DNA from: an uncultured Hyphomicrobiales bacterium
Lineage (GTDB): Bacteria; Pseudomonadota; Alphaproteobacteria; Rhizobiales; Xanthobacteraceae
NCBI GenBank assembly: GCA_903885555.1
Contig: CAISIV010000293.1
Coordinates: 1 to 45,115, forward strand
Direction: 5' to 3'
Length of the DNA stretch: 45,115 bases
This document shows positions 1 to 8,169 of this stretch, piece after piece; within the stretch, counting starts at the first letter, position 1; every line of letters starts with the position of its first letter. Position numbers and translations under genes: made by a program. The notes under the pieces are model-generated. The model worked only from the letters and a program-made list of their open reading frames with translations, did not search any database and was not told where the DNA came from.

Positions 1-11
1 ATCGCTCGCGA

Positions 12-32
12 CCCTCCCCCTCCAGGGGAGGG
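12..32. repeat. GC-rich perfect hairpin before msrB
   Basis: CCCTCCCC (12-19) pairs with GGGGAGGG (25-32) around a 5-base loop. It sits 17 bases before the msrB start and is followed by A-rich sequence and the ribosome binding site. It may be the end of a terminator of an upstream gene outside the window, or a small intergenic repeat. Confidence 0.4.
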
Positions 33-49
33 TGAAAAAGGAGGAAATC

Positions 50-451
50 ATGGACACCAAGGTCTATCCCGTCACCCACACCGAAGCCGAGTGGAAGAAA
101 CTGCTCACGCCGGAGCAGTTTTACATCATGCGCCAGCACGGCACGGAGCGGCCGGGCAGCTGCGCGCTTAACTTCGAAAAGCGGGCCGGTACTTTCACCT
201 GTGCCGGCTGCGATCAGCCTTTGTTCGTCTCCAAGAAGAAATTCGAGAGCGGCACCGGCTGGCCGAGCTTCAACGATCCGGAGGCCGGCGCCGTCGAGAA
301 CACCGAAGACCGCAGCCACGGCATGCTGCGCACCGAATGCCATTGCAGCCGCTGCGGCAGTCATCTCGGTCATGTTTTCCCGGACGGACCGCCGCCGACG
401 CACCTGCGCTATTGCATCAATGGCGTGGCGATGAACTTCAAACCCGATTGA
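50..451 (+). CDS. msrB: Peptide-methionine (R)-S-oxide reductase MsrB
   Basis: This cytoplasmic repair enzyme reduces the R epimer of methionine sulfoxide in oxidised proteins, using thioredoxin. The 133-residue product is a normal single-domain MsrB. Two zinc-binding CxxC pairs are visible (C51/C54 in CAGC and C99/C102 in CSRC), as is the substrate-site motif GTGWPSF and the catalytic cysteine C122 in RYCINGVAMNF. A GTG at 32 would add six residues, but an AAGGAGG-type ribosome binding site lies inside that extension, just before the ATG at 50, so 50 is the better start. The next gene begins 22 bases downstream on the same strand. A thioredoxin reductase (trxB) lies far away at 38.3-39.3 kb. 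Family assignment is very secure. Confidence 0.97.
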   Translation: MDTKVYPVTHTEAEWKKLLTPEQFYIMRQHGTERPGSCALNFEKRAGTFTCAGCDQPLFVSKKKFESGTGWPSFNDPEAGAVENTEDRSHGMLRTECHCSRCGSHLGHVFPDGPPPTHLRYCINGVAMNFKPD

Positions 452-473
452 ACGAAGAAGAGAGACCAAGACA

Positions 474-2171
474 ATGAGTACCGTTGGACACAATGCGAAA
501 CGCGTCGGCGCCGAAGTTCTTGCCGAGATGCTGGCGGGTTACGGCGTCACCCACGTCTTCATGGTGCCGGCGGTGCTGCGGCGAACCTTTGCCGAAATGG
601 AGCGCCGCACCAAGATCGCGCGCGTGCACTGTCACGGTGAAAAATCCGCAGCCTATATGGCCGACGGCTATGCGCGGGCGTCGGGCAAGCCCGGCATCTG
701 CATGGCGCAGGTGATCGGCGCGCTCAATCTCGCCGCCGGTTTGCGCGATGCCTTCCTCGCGCATTCGCCGGTGATCGCTATGACGGGCGGTCGCGATCCG
801 AAAACGAAATTCCGCAAGCTCTATCAGGAAATCGACGACATCCCGGCGTTCGAGCCGGTCACCAAGATGAACGCCACCATCGACGACGTGTCGCGTTTTC
901 CCGACATGATCCGCCAGGCGTTCCGCGTCGCGACCTCCGGTGCGCCCGGTCCCGTGCATCTGCAATTCCGCGGCAACGAAGGCCAGGTCGATCTCGAGGA
1001 AGCCGAGATGGACGGCATCGTCGAGACGCAGTTCGCCAAGGTGCCGCCGTTCCGCCCCGAACCGGAAGCGGCCCACGTCAAAGCCGCGCTCGATATCCTG
1101 CAGAAGGCCGAGCGGCCGATCATTGTTGCCGGCGGCGGCGTACGCTCGTCGGGTGCGGCGCGCGAACTGGTGGCGCTCGCCGAAGCGCTGCAAATTCCGA
1201 TTGCCACTTCGCTCAACGCCAAGGACGTCATCCCCGGCACCAATCCGCTGTCGGTCGGCGTGGTCGGCAGCTATTCGCGCGAAAGCGCCAACCTTGCCGT
1301 CAACCGCGCCGATCTCGTCTGCTTCATCGGCACCGAGACCGGCGGCATGACGACGCATTTCTGGGCGGTGCCGAAGATCGGCACGCCGGCCATCCAGATC
1401 GACATCGAGCCGGAGTCGCTTGGCCGCAATTATCCGCTGCAGGCGAGCGTCTTGGGCGACGCCAAGGCGGTGCTGGTGCGCATGCTCGGCCAGATCGACA
1501 AGACCAGCGCCACCAAGCGCCAGGCCTGGATCAAGGAAATCGCCACGCTGCGCAGCGACTGGACGACGAAATACAAGTCGTTGCTGGAATCCGACACCGT
1601 GCCGATCAACCCGGCGCGCATCTGTCATGAATTGACGAAGAACGTGCCCGATGATGCGATCGTCATCGTCGATACCGGCCACGCCGGCATGTGGATGGGC
1701 GGTCTCTACGATGTACGCACGCCGACCCAGAGCTACATCCGCAGCGCCGGCCATCTCGGCTGGGCGTTCTGCGCCGGCATCGGCGCCAAGGCGGCGTGCC
1801 CGGATCGCCCGGTCATCGTTTTCACCGGCGATGCCGGCTTCTGGTATCACATCGGCGAAATCGAAACGGCGGTGCGCTGGAAACTCAACTCGATCACCAT
1901 CGTCAACAACAACGGCGGCGGCAATCAGTCCAAGCGCGGCTTCGATCGCGTCTATTCCGATCACGATGCCGACAACCGCTCCCGCGAACTCTGGACCTAT
2001 AACCAGACGAACTTCGCCAAGATCGCCGAAGACATGGGTGCGCTCGGCATCCGCGTCGAGAAGGCCAGCGACATCGCTCCGGCCCTCAAGCAGGCGCTCG
2101 CCGCCAACCGCCCCGTGGTGATCGATATCGCGACCGACATCGAGGCTCTGGCGCCGACGGCGGTCGCATAG
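474..2171 (+). CDS. Thiamine-diphosphate-dependent enzyme, acetolactate-synthase-like
   Basis: The product (565 aa) has the three-domain plan of the acetolactate synthase / benzoylformate decarboxylase / oxalyl-CoA decarboxylase superfamily. Residues about 10-180 are the PYR domain, with the catalytic glutamate in CHGEKSAAYMADGYAR. Residues about 195-330 are the central domain (PIIVAGGGVRSSGAA). Residues about 370-550 are the cofactor-binding PP domain. The ThDP/Mg motif starts GDA rather than the commoner GDG and ends in NNNGGG, so it looks functional. No acetolactate synthase regulatory subunit is adjacent, and ilv genes are absent, so a role in branched-chain synthesis is not supported; a carboligase or 2-oxoacid/acyl-CoA decarboxylase is equally possible. 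It follows msrB by 22 bases and precedes the next gene by 7, which suggests co-transcription. Superfamily is certain, substrate unknown. Confidence 0.85.
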   Translation: MSTVGHNAKRVGAEVLAEMLAGYGVTHVFMVPAVLRRTFAEMERRTKIARVHCHGEKSAAYMADGYARASGKPGICMAQVIGALNLAAGLRDAFLAHSPVIAMTGGRDPKTKFRKLYQEIDDIPAFEPVTKMNATIDDVSRFPDMIRQAFRVATSGAPGPVHLQFRGNEGQVDLEEAEMDGIVETQFAKVPPFRPEPEAAHVKAALDILQKAERPIIVAGGGVRSSGAARELVALAEALQIPIATSLNAKDVIPGTNPLSVGVVGSYSRESANLAVNRADLVCFIGTETGGMTTHFWAVPKIGTPAIQIDIEPESLGRNYPLQASVLGDAKAVLVRMLGQIDKTSATKRQAWIKEIATLRSDWTTKYKSLLESDTVPINPARICHELTKNVPDDAIVIVDTGHAGMWMGGLYDVRTPTQSYIRSAGHLGWAFCAGIGAKAACPDRPVIVFTGDAGFWYHIGEIETAVRWKLNSITIVNNNGGGNQSKRGFDRVYSDHDADNRSRELWTYNQTNFAKIAEDMGALGIRVEKASDIAPALKQALAANRPVVIDIATDIEALAPTAVA

Positions 2172-2178
2172 GAAGCGG

Positions 2179-2790
2179 ATGATCTTGCGAAACGCCGCTC
2201 TTGTCGCGATTTGCCTTGCTGCCGTCGCCGGTCCGGCGATCGGCCAGCCGGTCCTCGACACCAGCGGCGCGACGCAATGTTCGACCCGGGGCTACAACAA
2301 CGACCGCGATCCGAAGGGCACCAATGTGCGCGCCGGGCCACGGGCAACCGCGCCGGTGATCGGGCGCTTGCCAGCAATGGGAAAACTCGATGACAGCGGC
2401 GAGGTGGTGGGCGCCGAGTTCGAAATTTTCGGATCGAAAGACGGCTGGCTGCTGATCGACTACAAATCCGACAAAGGCGACGTCAAGCTGCGTGGCTGGA
2501 TGTCCGGCCGGTTGATCGCCGGTACCATCGGCAGTTTGAAGCTTCGCGCCAAGCCAAGTGACGACAGCCAAGACGTGGCGAGCCTGTCCGGCGAGATCGA
2601 TGGCAACGGCTATGGGCCCGACAGTTTCGCGATTCTTCAGGTGCATGGCTGCCAGGGCAAGTTCACCGACGTGACCATCCGATTGGCACCCTCGCTCAAT
2701 CCGCCGCCCGGCAAAGACAAGCCGATGCGCGGCTGGGTCCGCCACATCTGCAGCAATCAGCTCACGACCTGCGACGGCGGCGGACAATGA
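2179..2790 (+). CDS. Exported SH3b-like domain protein
   Basis: This is a 203-residue secreted or periplasmic protein. Residues 1-22 form a clear Sec signal peptide (hydrophobic LVAICLAAVAGPAIG, cleavage near AIG-QP). The stretch GTNVRAGPRATAPVIGRLP, about residues 38-56, is the characteristic opening of a bacterial SH3 domain (NVRxGPxxxxxVIG). A later segment with KLRAKPSD may be a second, degenerate SH3-like unit. Such domains often bind peptidoglycan or metal, but nothing here shows the ligand. Cysteines near 34, 155, 194 and 201 could form disulfides. It starts 7 bases after the ThDP enzyme and overlaps the next gene by 4 bases (ATGA), so the two exported proteins are probably translated together and may act together. 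Confidence 0.75.
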   Translation: MILRNAALVAICLAAVAGPAIGQPVLDTSGATQCSTRGYNNDRDPKGTNVRAGPRATAPVIGRLPAMGKLDDSGEVVGAEFEIFGSKDGWLLIDYKSDKGDVKLRGWMSGRLIAGTIGSLKLRAKPSDDSQDVASLSGEIDGNGYGPDSFAILQVHGCQGKFTDVTIRLAPSLNPPPGKDKPMRGWVRHICSNQLTTCDGGGQ

Positions 2791-3479
2791 TAGCGGCGCG
2801 CGCCGCCGCCTTGATGGTGGTGTCGGCGCTGACATCGCCGGCACTCGCCGATCCCGACTTCGAAGCGGCAGCGAATGCACCGCGCGTCGTGCAGGCCGCG
2901 ACAGCGCGCAGTGGCTGTCTGCCGGACTACGCCGATCCGATTGCCGAGCGGCCTTGCCAACTCGCCAGATTCGGCACTGTCGGCACTTTCGATGGTCGTA
3001 CCTTCGATTACGTGCGCTATGCCTTCACCACCGAAGGCGGCGGCTCGATGGGCGGGCGGGTGCTGTTGTTCGAGCGCATCGGCAATAACCAACTCCGGAT
3101 TTTGTTCGTGCCGGAAAATATCGGCGGGCCGTTTTCCGATCCTAAGTTTATCAAGACACCAAGCAAAACGCTGCTGCTGTTTCCCGGCTACGATACGGGA
3201 ACCGGAAATTTCAATCGCGAACGGCTTTATGTCAGGCACAAGAGGGCGTGGCGTCTTGCCGACACCGCGTCATGGCTGGACGCGCTGGCCAAGCGCCTGC
3301 CGAAAGACCTCCGCGCCTTGCAAGGCATCTATCCGGATTACCGGCGCATGACGGCCGCGACGCCACTGTGGCGGCCGGGCAGCGGCAAGGCGTCGCCCGA
3401 AAGCGGACATGCGTCGATCCGCCTGGCGTGGCGAGGCGACGAAGTCGTATTGCAGTCCGTCAGCGTGCGGCGGCGCTAG
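2787..3479 (+). CDS. Exported protein of unknown function
   Basis: I do not recognise this 230-residue protein. Residues 1-21 are a signal peptide (AAALMVVSALTSPALA, cleavage before DPDF). The mature part has a cysteine pair (about 38 and 51), a central region rich in beta-type sequence (TFDGRTFDYVRYAFTTEGGG, then GRVLLFERIGNNQLRILFV), and an arginine-rich C terminus ending VSVRRR. The hydrophobic/charged alternation suggests a small periplasmic beta-rich fold. Its start overlaps the stop of the SH3-domain gene (ATGA at 2787-2790), which indicates translational coupling and a shared function. Its stop codon shares CTAG at 3476-3479 with the stop of the convergent NHL-repeat gene. Confidence 0.7.
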   Translation: MIAARAAALMVVSALTSPALADPDFEAAANAPRVVQAATARSGCLPDYADPIAERPCQLARFGTVGTFDGRTFDYVRYAFTTEGGGSMGGRVLLFERIGNNQLRILFVPENIGGPFSDPKFIKTPSKTLLLFPGYDTGTGNFNRERLYVRHKRAWRLADTASWLDALAKRLPKDLRALQGIYPDYRRMTAATPLWRPGSGKASPESGHASIRLAWRGDEVVLQSVSVRRR

Positions 3480-4567
3480 CGCGCGGGCAGGGCGCGGAAT
3501 TTCTGCGCGCGCTTTCCGGTGTCGACCTCGGTCGTATAGAGATTGCCTTTGCTGTCGACAGCGAGATTGTGCACCCAGTGGAATTCGCCGGCCTGACGGC
3601 CGTTGCGGCCGAAGGCGGCGATGATCTCGCCGTTGTCGCGCAGCAGCGTCCGCACTTCATTGTTGGCGCCATCGGCATTGAACAGGAAGGTCTGCGCCGG
3701 ATCGATCGACAGCCGCAGATCCCACACTGAACCGTTGGCCAGCGTATCCTTGGCGACGATGAACTCCTTCACGAAGGTGCCGTCCTTGCGGAACACCTGG
3801 ATGCGGTCGTTCTGCCGGTCGCAGACATAGACCAGCCCGTCCTTCGAGATACGCACGCAGTGCACCGGATTGCCGAACTGCTGGTTCGGCGGCGCCGACG
3901 GATTGTAGGTGACCTTCTCGTCGGCCGGCGGCTTGCCATAGGCGCCCCACATGCGTTTGAAGGCGCCAGTGTCGGCATCGAACACGATGACGCGATGATT
4001 TTGATAGCCGTCGGCGACGTAGAGTTCGTTGGTCGTGGGGTCGACCTCGGTATCGGCCGGGCGGCCGAGCCGTGACGTATCGAGACTGTTGGTCTGCGGC
4101 CCCTTCTTGCCGATCTGCATGACGAATTTGCCCTCGCGGGTGAATTTCAGCACAAGACCGTCATTGTTGCCGTTGCCGGCGACCCATACAAAACCTTTGG
4201 AATCGATATTGATGCCGTGTTCATTCTCCGGCCAGTCATAGCCTTCGCCGGGCCCGCCCCAGGCGCGGACGAGCTTGCCATCGGCATCGAATTCCATCAC
4301 CGGCGGCGCCGGCACGCAGCATTTGGTGCGCGGCGGCGTGAGGCTTGCGGCCTTCTCATCGTCGGTCAGTGTCTTCGGCCGCTGGATGACCCAGACATGA
4401 TCCTGCGCGTCGACTGCGACGCCGGCGGCCTGACCCATGATCCAGTTGTTCGGCAGGGTTTTCGGCCAGGACGCGTCGACCTCGAAGCGCGGCGCATCGG
4501 CGGCGATCGCCGGAAACGCAGCGATGGAAATCGCACAAGCGAAAGCCGCTTTGAAAAGTACTTTCAT
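3476..4567 (-). CDS. Exported NHL-repeat six-bladed beta-propeller protein
   Basis: The protein (363 aa) begins with a signal peptide (MKVLFKAAFACAISIAAFPAIAA, written in two parts: MKVLFKAAFA and CAISIAAFPAIAA). It is then built of NHL-type repeats, for example GVAVDAQDHVWVIQRP, INIDSKGFVWVAGNGNNDG, TNELYVADGYQNHRVIVFD, GLVYVCDRQNDRIQVFRKDG and NLAVDSKGNLYTTEV. It resembles the peptidyl-alpha-hydroxyglycine alpha-amidating-lyase-like propellers common in soil bacteria, but a lyase activity cannot be claimed. The start at 4567 is chosen because it opens the signal peptide and follows a GGGGGAG ribosome binding site; an upstream ATG at 4645 would place 26 polar residues before the signal peptide. 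The gene is convergent with the unknown exported protein; their stops share four bases. Confidence 0.85.
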   Translation of the reverse strand: MKVLFKAAFACAISIAAFPAIAADAPRFEVDASWPKTLPNNWIMGQAAGVAVDAQDHVWVIQRPKTLTDDEKAASLTPPRTKCCVPAPPVMEFDADGKLVRAWGGPGEGYDWPENEHGINIDSKGFVWVAGNGNNDGLVLKFTREGKFVMQIGKKGPQTNSLDTSRLGRPADTEVDPTTNELYVADGYQNHRVIVFDADTGAFKRMWGAYGKPPADEKVTYNPSAPPNQQFGNPVHCVRISKDGLVYVCDRQNDRIQVFRKDGTFVKEFIVAKDTLANGSVWDLRLSIDPAQTFLFNADGANNEVRTLLRDNGEIIAAFGRNGRQAGEFHWVHNLAVDSKGNLYTTEVDTGKRAQKFRALPAR

Positions 4568-4708
4568 CGTCTCCCCCGGGGTTGCCGGTCGCTTGAGCTG
4601 CGCCGGCTTATGGCAAGCGTCCTCCCGCCGTGGGGCAGGGGTCAAGGGCCTTTAGCCATCGTCGGAGGCGTGGCAACATCGCCGTGCCGGCTTTCGATGG
4701 GGTGACGT

Positions 4709-5179
4709 ATGCGACGCTCAGGATTATTCGCGCTCGGCTTGATGGCCGGACTGACTTTGGCATTCGCAGGTCCTCGCGGACAGGCGCATGACGCCGACCA
4801 GATCGCCGCCAGTGCGCCGCAGAAAAATCCGCTGTTCATCAATATGACCACCGGCGATTCATGGCGCGGCTGGATGGGACTGCACTTCGCGCATGCTACG
4901 TTGAAGCAGGGTCACCCGGTCGCGATCTTTCTCAATCTCGACGCGGTCAAGCTTGCGGCCAAAACAGGCGAGCAGGAGATGAAGCCGTCGATGCAACGTG
5001 CGCCGCGCGAGATCGTCGCCGACTTCATCCGCGACGGCGGCATCGTGCTGATGTGCGGCCCGTGCATGGCTGAGTTCGGCCTGAAGATGGATGACCTGGT
5101 GGCCGGCGTGCAGATGGGCCGGCCGGGCTATACCCAGAGCTTTATCTTTGCCGAGAACGCCCGAACGCTGACGTGGTAA
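4709..5179 (+). CDS. Exported DsrE-family (predicted peroxiredoxin, COG2044-like) protein with CGPC motif
   Basis: This 156-residue protein has a signal peptide (LFALGLMAGLTLAFAGPRGQA). The mature domain looks like the DsrE/YchN fold: a first strand ending in a Thr-rich turn (INMTTGD), GHPVAIFLNLDAVKLAA, a helix, then IVLMCGPCMAEFGLKMDDL and VAGVQM. Proteins of this type move or sense sulfur through cysteines. Here C116 and C119 form CGPC, the same active-site string as thioredoxin, in the position where relatives carry CPMC or similar. Export plus CGPC suggests a periplasmic thiol or persulfide role, which is inference. It stands alone, divergent from the NHL protein, and its 3' end is followed immediately by a palindromic repeat. 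Confidence 0.75.
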   Translation: MRRSGLFALGLMAGLTLAFAGPRGQAHDADQIAASAPQKNPLFINMTTGDSWRGWMGLHFAHATLKQGHPVAIFLNLDAVKLAAKTGEQEMKPSMQRAPREIVADFIRDGGIVLMCGPCMAEFGLKMDDLVAGVQMGRPGYTQSFIFAENARTLTW

Positions 5180-5180
5180 C

Positions 5181-5229
5181 GCGCATGATCCCGAAAAGTG
5201 GGAACCGGTTTTCGGATAAGATCATGCGC
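5181..5229. repeat. Palindromic intergenic repeat of Hyphomicrobiales type
   Basis: The outer arms GCGCATGATC (5181-5190) and GATCATGCGC (5220-5229) are perfect inverted repeats. Inner arms CCGAAAA (5191-5197) and TTTTCGG (5209-5215) pair inside them. The element lies between two convergent genes. I recognise this sequence type (CATGATCCCGAAAAGTGG...) as a high-copy extragenic palindrome in rhizobial relatives; only one copy lies in this window. As RNA it would fold into a strong hairpin and could end transcripts from either side. Confidence 0.8.
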
Positions 5230-5237
5230 CGATAAAA

Positions 5238-6410
5238 TTAAGCTTCGCCGATCTCTTTCAAAATCTCGGCCGTGTGTTCGCCGAGCCGCGGCGCGGGCTT
5301 GTCGGACGCCGCGCGCCAGCCATCCATCACGATCGGCGTACGCACGCCCGGACTGGTGCCGCCTTTGGCGGCTGGGTTCGGCAGATCGAGCTTCATGCCG
5401 CGATAGAGCACCTGCGGATCGTTGAACACCTGCTCGAGATTGTTGATCGGACCAGCCGGCACTTTCAGCTCTTCGAGTTTGTCGAGCAATTGCTTGCGCG
5501 TCAGCTTCGAGGTCAGCGCGTAGAGCTTCGGCACCAGTTCGTGGCGCAGCTTCAGGCGGCTGACATTATCCTTGTAGGCGGGATTGGCGCCCAGCTCCGG
5601 CGCGCCCAGCGCCTGACACAGTTTGACGAACTGATTGTCGTTGCCGGTGGCGATGATGATATGGCCGTCGGAAACCGGGAACTCCTGATACGGCACGATA
5701 TTGGGATGCGAGTTGCCGATGCGCTGCGGCACCTGGCCCGACACGAGATAGTTCAGCGCCTGATTGGCCAGCACGCCGACGGTGGTGTCGACCAGCGCGG
5801 TGTCGACGTAACAGCCTTTGCCGGTCTTCTCGCGCTCTGCCATGGCCGCCAGAATGCCGATGACCGAATAACAGCCGGTGACGACATCTGTAATCGCAAC
5901 GCCAACACGGGTCGGCGGGCCGTCGGCCATGCCGGTGAGATCCATCAGGCCGCCCATGCCTTGCGCCATCAGGTCATAGCCAGCGCGCGCGGCGTAGGGG
6001 CCGTCCTGGCCGAAGCCGGTGACCGAGCAATAGATCAGGCGCGGGTTGTCGGGCGCGAGACTCTTGTAGTCGAGGCCAAACTTGGCGAGCCCGCCGACCT
6101 TGAAGTTCTCGATCAGGATGTCCGACTTTGCCGCGAGCTTCTTGACGATGCGCTTGCCCTCGTCGCTTTCGAAATCCATTTCGATCGAGCGCTTGCCGCG
6201 GTTGGCGGCATGGAAATAGGCGGCGCCAATGTGGCCGCCGTCGGCGCCTTCGACGAAAGGAGGGCCCCAGGCGCGGGTGTCGTCGCCGGCGCCCTTGCGC
6301 TCCACCTTGATGACGTCGGCGCCGAGGTCGGCCAGCATCTGACCCGCCCAGGGCCCCGCCAGAATGCGGGCGAGTTCGAGAACGCGGACGCCGGCGAGCG
6401 GTTTCGGCAT
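5238..6410 (-). CDS. Family III CoA-transferase (CaiB/BaiF)
   Basis: This family moves CoA between carboxylic acids. The 390-residue product starts with the classic PLAGVRVLELARILAGPWAG, continues LADLGADVIKVERKGAGDDTR, and has the conserved VGVAITDVVTGCYSVIGILAA and family motif GYDLMAQGMGGLMDLTG, which holds the aspartate expected to be acylated. Length matches the family (about 390-430). An AAGGA site lies 9-10 bases before the ATG at 6410. The gene is divergent from a TRAP transporter followed by malonyl-CoA decarboxylase, with 152 bases between the starts. A role in activating the imported acid, for example transferring CoA to malonate, is a reasonable but untested inference; other dicarboxylates or aromatic acids are possible. 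Confidence 0.9.
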   Translation of the reverse strand: MPKPLAGVRVLELARILAGPWAGQMLADLGADVIKVERKGAGDDTRAWGPPFVEGADGGHIGAAYFHAANRGKRSIEMDFESDEGKRIVKKLAAKSDILIENFKVGGLAKFGLDYKSLAPDNPRLIYCSVTGFGQDGPYAARAGYDLMAQGMGGLMDLTGMADGPPTRVGVAITDVVTGCYSVIGILAAMAEREKTGKGCYVDTALVDTTVGVLANQALNYLVSGQVPQRIGNSHPNIVPYQEFPVSDGHIIIATGNDNQFVKLCQALGAPELGANPAYKDNVSRLKLRHELVPKLYALTSKLTRKQLLDKLEELKVPAGPINNLEQVFNDPQVLYRGMKLDLPNPAAKGGTSPGVRTPIVMDGWRAASDKPAPRLGEHTAEILKEIGEA

Positions 6411-6562
6411 GGGACGCTTATCCTTCTTGCAGTGCGGTACAAACGTAGGCGGCTAAATTCAGGTCCGGCTCTGTGGCTTAACGGCGGGATTTTGTCTATA
6501 CCTCGGTGCCAAGACGGGGGGGCACACCCGCACGCAAACGGAAACGCACGGAGGAAATGATT

Positions 6563-7588
6563 ATGAAAATCAATCGTCGCAATGTCATTGCCAGTGGCCT
6601 GGCCATGCCGGCCGTTATCGCTATGTCGCGGCTTGGGTTTGCCGCGCAGACTCTCAAGATTTCCCACCAGTTCCCGGGCGGCTCCATCGACAAGGGCGAT
6701 TTCCGCGACCGGCTCTGCCAGCGTTTCGGCGCTGAGCTGACCAAGCGGACCGGCGGCGCAATCGAGTCGCAGGTTTACGCCAACTCGTCGCTGATGAAGA
6801 CGGTCGCGCAGTTCTCGGCGGTGCGCAAAGGCGCGCTCGACCTCAGCCTCTATCCGATCTCTTACGCCGGCGGCGAATTGCCCGAACTCAATATCGGCCT
6901 GATGCCGGGTCTGGTCAGTTCCTACAAGCAGGGCAATGCGTGGAAGACCTCGCCGGTCGGCAAGCGCTTCTCCGACTTCCTGAACGAAAAGGGCGTGATC
7001 ATCGTTTCGTGGATCTGGCAGGCCGGCGGTGTCGCCAGCCGCGCCGCGTCGATCGTCAATCCGGAAGACGTCAAGGGCTTGAAGGTCCGTGGCGGCAGCC
7101 GCGAGATGGACATGGTGTTGCAGGCCGCGGGCGCCTCGACACTGTCGATCCCGTCCAACGAAATCTACGCCGCCATGCAGACCAGTGCCTGCGACGCCGC
7201 CATCACGTCGTCCACCAGTCTGATCTCGTTCCGGCTCGAAGAAGTCGCCAAGACTCTCACCACCGGCCGCGGCAAATCCTACTGGTTCATGCTGGAGCCG
7301 CTGATCATGTCGAAGCAGATCTTCGACAAGCTGCCCAAGGATCAGCAGGACGCCATCATGAAGCTTGGCGCCGAGCTGGAAGAATTCGGCACCAAGGAAG
7401 CGATGGCCGACGATCAGGAAGTGGCCCAGGTCTACGGCAAGAAGAACGCCAAGGTTCTCGACCTCGACGAAAAGACTGTCGACAAATGGCGCGCCATCGC
7501 CCGCGACACCGCGTGGAAGGATTACGCGCAGAAAACGCCGCTCTCGGCCGAGCTGATCAAGCTCGCCGAACAAGTTCAGGTGTCCTGA
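6563..7588 (+). CDS. TRAP transporter substrate-binding protein, DctP family
   Basis: This is the periplasmic receptor of a tripartite ATP-independent transporter, which uses an ion gradient to import organic acids. The 341-residue product has an N-terminal export signal with a twin arginine (NRRNVIASGLAMPAVIAM, then SRLGFAA), followed by the DctP-like domain opening LKISHQFPGGS. The motif GLKVRGGSREMDMVLQAAGA, about residues 170-190, covers the conserved region with the arginine that binds the substrate carboxylate. Start choice: GGAGGAA at 6550-6556 is 6-7 bases from the ATG at 6563, but directly abuts another ATG at 6557, so 6563 is better. The genes for both membrane subunits follow at 29 bases and with a 4-base overlap. 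Confidence 0.93.
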   Translation: MKINRRNVIASGLAMPAVIAMSRLGFAAQTLKISHQFPGGSIDKGDFRDRLCQRFGAELTKRTGGAIESQVYANSSLMKTVAQFSAVRKGALDLSLYPISYAGGELPELNIGLMPGLVSSYKQGNAWKTSPVGKRFSDFLNEKGVIIVSWIWQAGGVASRAASIVNPEDVKGLKVRGGSREMDMVLQAAGASTLSIPSNEIYAAMQTSACDAAITSSTSLISFRLEEVAKTLTTGRGKSYWFMLEPLIMSKQIFDKLPKDQQDAIMKLGAELEEFGTKEAMADDQEVAQVYGKKNAKVLDLDEKTVDKWRAIARDTAWKDYAQKTPLSAELIKLAEQVQVS

Positions 7589-7617
7589 TCGTCTCGGACA
7601 TCTGAACGGACTTAAGT

Positions 7618-8169
7618 ATGGCGCATAGCCTCGAAGAAGCGGGCCTTGAAAACCCGGCGGCAACCCAACCGGTTGCCGCCGGATTGCCCGACCGAATTCT
7701 GGATAGAATCAATCGCTTAATCGTGATCGTGTCGTCGGTCGCGCTGGTGGTTGCTGCTTGCGTGCTGACCTACGGCGTCGTGACCCGCTATTTCCTGCAC
7801 TACTCGACCGACTGGCAGGACGAGATCTCCGTGTTCCTGATCGTCGGGTCGATCTTCATGTCGTCGGCCGCGGTACAGGCGCGGCGCGGCCATGTCGCGA
7901 TCGAAGCCGTATCGAGTCTTCTGTCGGACAACGTCAACCGCTGGCGTTTGTTCTTTGTCGATATCGCGACTTTCTTGTTCTGCGCGTTCTTCTCGTGGAA
8001 ATCCTGGCTGCTGCTCGAGGAAGCCATTCTCGAAGGCTATCGTTCGAGCTCCACCTGGCAGCCGCCGCTGTGGATTCCCTATTCGCTGATGACGGCCGGC
8101 ATGACGCTGCTGAGCATCCAGGTTCTGTTCCAGATCATTGCGCAATGGCGCCGCCGGAGTGAGGCATGA
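7618..8169 (+). CDS. TRAP transporter small permease, DctQ family
   Basis: The small membrane subunit of the TRAP system (183 aa) shows four hydrophobic segments: about 38-62 (LIVIVSSVALVVAACVLTYG), 70-92, 115-135 (FVDIATFLFCAFFSWKSW) and 155-175. The family signature TRYFLHYSTDWQDEISVFLI is present around residues 60-80. DctQ subunits bind DctM and help dock the receptor. Its stop overlaps the start of the large permease by four bases (ATGA at 8166-8169), showing translational coupling. It lies 29 bases after the receptor gene. Confidence 0.92.
   Translation: MAHSLEEAGLENPAATQPVAAGLPDRILDRINRLIVIVSSVALVVAACVLTYGVVTRYFLHYSTDWQDEISVFLIVGSIFMSSAAVQARRGHVAIEAVSSLLSDNVNRWRLFFVDIATFLFCAFFSWKSWLLLEEAILEGYRSSSTWQPPLWIPYSLMTAGMTLLSIQVLFQIIAQWRRRSEA

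Noticed and set aside
438-2261. 607-codon open frame antisense to the ThDP enzyme
   Set aside because: The sequence is rich in Arg, His, Asp and Gly in the pattern of a codon shadow; the plus-strand gene in the same place has clear motifs.
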